A stretch of DNA of 64,000 nt from Macrostomum hystrix (Eukaryota; Platyhelminthes; Macrostomidae): the NCBI GenBank assembly GCA_950097015.1, contig CATNEN010000029.1:1804001-1868000 (forward strand). The letters are read 5' to 3'. The notes under the pieces are model-generated. The model was not told where the DNA came from. It saw nothing but the letters and a program-made list of their open reading frames with translations, and ran no database searches. Shown piece by piece: positions 60,901 through 64,000 of the stretch. The stretch's first letter is position 1. Every line of letters starts with the position of its first letter. The translations under genes were made by a program, and so were the position numbers.

Positions 60901-63227
60901 CGTCGGGGGGGGGGGGGAAATAGCGTGTCCTTCTACTGTTAAAGCTCTGAGCCTGTCCTACGTGGGTCAAATCAGGCCAGGCCCCAGTCCTGCACTGTTT
61001 AAGCAGAAACTAGAAGTGTAAGCAAACGAATAAATGAAGGAAAGAGGGAAGGAAGGAAGTTGGCTTCGTCCAGTTCAACGATTGAATAACAAGGAACCGG
61101 CAGGGCAAGCGGAGAGCGAAGAGGAGAAGTTAAGCTTGGATATAGGCCTAATTCTTTGTTGCGAAGCGAACGCTGGACCATCGGTCCCGCTTGGTTGCCA
61201 TGGCAACACTCGACAGAGTTTTCCTGCGCCTTCTATTTCTTAACCTCTCTCCCTCGCTTCCCCCAGTTTCTCTTTCGCTTCAATTCCATTCTGGTCTTCA
61301 AACGAAGCTCTTTTGGGGAACTTTTATACATAGTCGGTTCAATTCAGATACAAGTATCGGCGATATCAGAGATTGAACATCTACGAGTATATAGTCTGAT
61401 TTTACAGCCAGAAAGATGGATTTGACAGAGAGACAAATGGATTTGACAGAGACAAATGGATTTGACAGAGAGACAAATGGATTTGACAGTCAGACAAATG
61501 GATTTGACAGAGAGACAAATGGATTTGACAGTCAGACAAATGGATTTCACAGTCAGACAAATGGATTTGACAGAGAGACAAATGGATTTGACAGTCAGAC
61601 AAATGGATTTCACAGTCAGACAAATGGATTTGACAGTGAGACAAATGGATTTTTTCAGCAAAACAGTCGGATTAGACAGCCATCAAGTCGGATTAGACAG
61701 CCATCAAGTCGGATTAGACAGCCATCAAGTCGGATTAGACAGCAAAACAGTCGGATTTGACAGCCATCAAGTCGGATTAGACAGCCATCAAGTCGGATTT
61801 GACAGCCATCAAGTCGGATTGGACAGCAAAACAGTCGGATTTGACAGCAAAACAGTCGGATTTGACAGCCATCAAATTGGATTTGACAGTCCGAAAGTTG
61901 AATTTGAACAAAGTAAAGCCTATTCGAGCTCACCATCTTTCATATCCTTCTCAGGTGTTGTCATGCGGACCTCCTTCTTGATAGTCGCAGGAGTCGCAGA
62001 AGCTGCCACCGCAGACGGCTCAACCCGACGGCCGACGGTGATGCTGACTGCGCCAGACATTGAGCGCAGCCGGTCCAGAGCTTCATCATAGGTAGCCTCG
62101 GCCAGTGAAAATTCGTTGGCCCGCAGAAGGCGATCCCCGGTGCGCAGGGTGCCATCGTCGGCCGCCGGGCCGCCGTCGGTGATATGCTTAACGTAGATGC
62201 CAGGCTCGTCGTTGAAGTTGCGCTCCATGATGGCGAAGCCGAGGCCTTGCTTGCCCTGGCGGTTGCATTCGGTGCCCTAAACACTTGCGTTTTAAGTCCA
62301 TCAGATCCCACAGATCCCACTGATCCCACTGATCCCACTGATTCCACTGATTCTACTGATCCCACTGATCCCACTGATCCCACTGATCCCACTGATTCCA
62401 CTGATTCCACTGATCCCACTGATCCCACAGATCCCACTGATCCCACTGATCCCACTGATTCCACTGATTCTACTGATCCCACTGATCCCACTGATCCCAC
62501 TGATCCCACTGATTCCACTGATTCCACTGATTCCACTGATCCCACTGATCCCACTGATCCCACTGATCCCACTGATTCCACTGATTCCACTGATCCCACT
62601 GATCCCACTGATTCCACTGATTCCACTGATCCCACTGATCCCACTGATCCCACTGATTCCACTGATTCCACTGATCCCACTGATCCCACTGATCCCACTG
62701 ATCCCACTGATCCCACTGATCCCACTGATCCCACTCATACCACTGATCCCACTGATCCGACTGATCCCACTCATCCCACTGAACCCACTGATCCCACTGA
62801 TCCCACTGATCCCACTGATCCCACTGATCCCACTGATCCCACTAATCCCACTCATCCCACTCATCCCACTAATCCGACAGATCCCCTGATTACACTGAGC
62901 CCACTGAATCCACTAACCCGCTGATCCCACTGACAAGTACCCAGGATTTTCAAGTCGTACCTTAACTAAATTGCAGGTATACTCAACACCGTAGGGTCCA
63001 ATCACCGGAGGCTGCGTGGGCGGTGGCGCTGGCTCCGGCCCTATATCGTCGTCTTCATCCTGAATGGCAACCGGCGGAGAGTCGCACTGCCTCACAGCCG
63101 GGGCACCGTTGGCGTTGGTCTGCGGCTGCCGCTCGTCCGCCTTTGACGCGAAGCTGCCAACAGCCAGGCGTTCCAGCTCACCAGGACTTATCGACGTCTC
63201 CGGCTGTCTGGGATTGGCCGGTGTGTA
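51932..63227 (-). CDS. MPDZ: Multi-PDZ scaffold of the MPDZ/PATJ (INADL) type, C-terminal five PDZ domains
   Basis: Eight exons in one frame: 62961-63227, 61934-62276, 60031-60425, 57368-57676, 57002-57118, 56824-56905, 53369-53574 and 51932-52342 (TAA), phases 0,1,0,0,0,1,0; 709 residues visible and the 5' part lies beyond 64000. PDZ a (residues ~81-168) has QGLGFAIMERN. PDZ b (~304-393) has SLGVSIVGGSDTAL and AIIIHEVYDAGAA, an MPDZ/PATJ signature. PDZ c (~402-493) has GRGLGFSIVGRSRDEGVQVS. PDZ d (~509-604) has TGLGLQLAG. PDZ e (~614-705) has TLGFSIVGGVGSPCGDFPIY and ends the protein, like the last PDZ of MPDZ and PATJ. An Ala/Thr-rich linker (~220-300) separates a and b. Such scaffolds organise the Crumbs polarity complex and junctions under the plasma membrane. 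Whether this is the MPDZ or PATJ orthologue needs the N-terminus (L27 domain). Several introns carry minisatellites. Confidence 0.93.
52430..53345. repeat. 32-bp minisatellite in the last PDZ-gene intron
   Basis: About 29 copies with ACACCCAGCTGCTAAGACAC. A composite variant with CTAGGAGACCTAGCCTTCAA alternates with it in the right third. Confidence 0.93.
53575..54309. other. Intron sequence, nothing else seen
   Basis: AT-rich part of the 3.2-kb PDZ-gene intron. Confidence 0.4.
54310..54510. repeat. 18-bp minisatellite in PDZ-gene intron
   Basis: About eleven copies of CCCACCTCACTCCCGACA-like sequence. Confidence 0.88.
55436..55497 (-). mobile_element. SINE family 2 fragment
   Basis: On the minus strand, GGTGGGTGTAGCGGCC is followed by CCTGTCCATGGACTTAACAG, the same head-to-body junction type as the TPPP intron fragment. 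Confidence 0.6.
55506..55735. repeat. 13-bp minisatellite
   Basis: About 17 copies of GCATAGCAACGGA; it begins directly at the end of the SINE fragment. All three reverse frames are open (13 bases, three copies per 39), an artefact. GGCATAGCAACGG occurs once more at 56379. Confidence 0.93.
56108..56322 (+). mobile_element. tRNA-derived SINE, family 2, longest copy
   Basis: The head has an A box (TAGCCTAGTGG, 56116) and a perfect B box (GGTTCGATTCC, 56161). The body contains AGTCCATGGACTGAACAGCC. The 3' end lacks the acceptor-stem complement, so it is not a functional tRNA. It lies antisense in the PDZ-gene intron. Confidence 0.8.
57176..57278. repeat. 51-bp tandem duplication in PDZ-gene intron
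   Basis: Two copies starting AGCTGCTGTACCACTGACCA at 57176 and 57227, one mismatch: very recent. Confidence 0.9.
57781..58141 (-). mobile_element. tRNA-derived SINE, family 1, full-length with target-site duplication
   Basis: Reverse-oriented copy of the element at 1588, from the (TAA)n tail to the head with A and B boxes. TTCGTAAGA flanks it at 57772-57780 and 58142-58150, a 9-base target-site duplication showing retroposition. It is in sense orientation within the PDZ-gene intron. Confidence 0.9.
58151..59839. other. Intron sequence; one 26-bp duplication
   Basis: GCTCAAACCAGTCCCTGTGT occurs twice, at 59377 and 59403. A (TC)n stretch lies at about 59632-59660. No exon recognised. Confidence 0.5.
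59840..60003. repeat. ~24-bp minisatellite next to a PDZ exon
   Basis: About seven copies with CAACTGACACAAAGACTC. The array ends 28 bases before exon 60031-60425. Confidence 0.85.
60584..60711. repeat. (CACACT)n microsatellite
   Basis: About 21 units of ACACTC in the PDZ-gene intron; a 13-G homopolymer lies at 60905-60917. Confidence 0.92.
60920..61414. other. Intron sequence, nothing seen
   Basis: No exon or repeat recognised. Confidence 0.4.
61415..61905. repeat. Two adjacent related ~20-bp arrays in PDZ-gene intron
   Basis: 61415-61655: units with GGATTTGACAGAGAGACAAA. 61660-61905: units with CGGATTAGACAGCCATCAAG. Both share GGATTNGACAG, so one probably arose from the other. The array stops about 30 bases before exon 61934. 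Confidence 0.92.
62301..62935. repeat. 9-bp minisatellite filling a PDZ-gene intron
   Basis: About 70 copies of CACTGATCC/CACTGATTC between the exons ending at 62276 and starting at 62961, leaving about 25 bases each side. Open in every frame (Asp-Pro-Thr, Gly-Ser-Val, Gly-Ile-Ser), all artefacts. Confidence 0.95.
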
Positions 63228-63287
63228 CTGGGATAAGAGGAAATGGGAGAATGATGAGAAGAATTTCCAAAATACTGAACATAACAA

Positions 63288-63392
63288 ACTGTTCGAACTA
63301 CCCGAACTGTCCGAACTACCCGAACTAACCGAACTACCCGAACTGTCCGAACTACCCGAACTACCCGAACTGTCCGAACTGCCCGAACTAAA
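63288..63392. repeat. 9-bp minisatellite
   Basis: About twelve copies of CGAACTACC/CGAACTGTC, just upstream of the exon at 63227. Confidence 0.9.
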
Positions 63393-64000
63393 TCTGCATG
63401 ACATACAAAAGTCCATGCCAGAGCTTAATAGAAGGAACTAATTCCCTGATGAGGAAGCGAATATTTATAACTACCTAGGGTATTTAATCCTTCATTCGCA
63501 CAAGACACTAGTTCTTTAGAATTTAGACTTTGTGCTAATCCATTGAGCGGCTAATCTATCGCCGACCCAAGTAAAACTGTACCCTGCAGACAAAATTTGC
63601 ACTGCTAATTTTTCCCTGACATCCCTATAAGCTCAACTTCTGATCCGGAGAATTAAATGGAAAAGCACTCGAGTTGGACAGGCTAGGATTAGGATGAGGG
63701 AAAAAGAGGATAAGGGAGAATAAGAAACATGCTCATCAGTTCGAACAGATGCTAATCCGTGCCAGATCCCATGGCCCCTAGGGCTGAGCCAGCGACATAT
63801 TTTCTATTTTTCTCCTGAGCAGGCCCAGACAGGCAGAGATCTAATTAATTAAACGGAAAAGAGACAAGTTAGGTCTCGATTCCCAGATTAGGCCAGACCG
63901 AGCTGGGTGAATGAAATTAGAATGAAAAACTTGCATGCGTGACAAGAATGTGTGAAATGGAAGGCTTACAACCTAGGTGCAGTTCTCATTCTGCCTCCCT
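63393..64000. other. PDZ-gene intron, nothing seen
   Basis: No exon recognised up to the window end. Confidence 0.4.

Noticed and set aside
61961-62924. Gly-Ser-Val, Gly-Ile-Ser and Asp-Pro-Thr repeat proteins
   Set aside because: 9-bp array inside an intron of the PDZ gene; splice sites on both sides join exons without it.

Overview
The window looks like nuclear DNA of an invertebrate animal. Every confident gene is a metazoan family split by GT-AG introns, exons are GC-richer than introns, and about 25 kb (roughly 39%) is tandem repeat made of more than 30 different minisatellites. Intron size, tRNA-derived SINEs, mariner-like elements and possible spliced-leader acceptors in front of start codons would fit a flatworm such as Macrostomum, but species cannot be fixed from the sequence alone. 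Most long open frames here are minisatellites read through, often open on both strands, and are not annotated as genes.

Layout. 1-2759 (+): 3' end of a TRPA1-type channel gene, five exons, followed directly by a decayed mariner element (2792-3908). 4.2-6.6 kb: minisatellites. 7.7-8.0 kb (-): small secreted peptide gene. 8.1-18.3 kb: almost only tandem arrays plus a foldback MITE and a deleted SINE. 19.1-20.0 kb (-): complete three-exon TPPP (p25-alpha) gene. 20.5-28.9 kb: large arrays. 29.7-31.3 kb (-): last two exons of an unrecognised single-pass membrane protein with a PPSY tail. 31.5-38.95 kb: arrays. 38.96-41.9 kb (-): complete two-exon myosin regulatory light chain gene whose intron holds a minisatellite with a mariner-derived MITE inside it. 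42-45.6 kb: AT-rich, no gene seen. 45.7-49.95 kb (-): complete eight-exon gene for an unrecognised 540-residue secreted, cysteine-free helical repeat protein. 51.3-51.6 kb (-): possible small secreted protein. 51.9-64.0 kb (-): 3' half of an MPDZ/PATJ-type multi-PDZ scaffold gene (five PDZ domains visible), continuing beyond the window.

All recognised genes except the TRPA gene lie on the minus strand. They do not form one pathway: TRPA (sensory channel), MRLC (non-muscle contractility), TPPP (microtubules) and MPDZ/PATJ (epithelial polarity) are ordinary animal genes. The most unusual content is the modular exon structure of the secreted repeat protein, and the minisatellites: one repeat family occurs in the TRPA intron and, inverted, inside the neighbouring mariner; neighbouring arrays share sequence cores; and the MITE has its empty target site preserved in an adjacent repeat copy.
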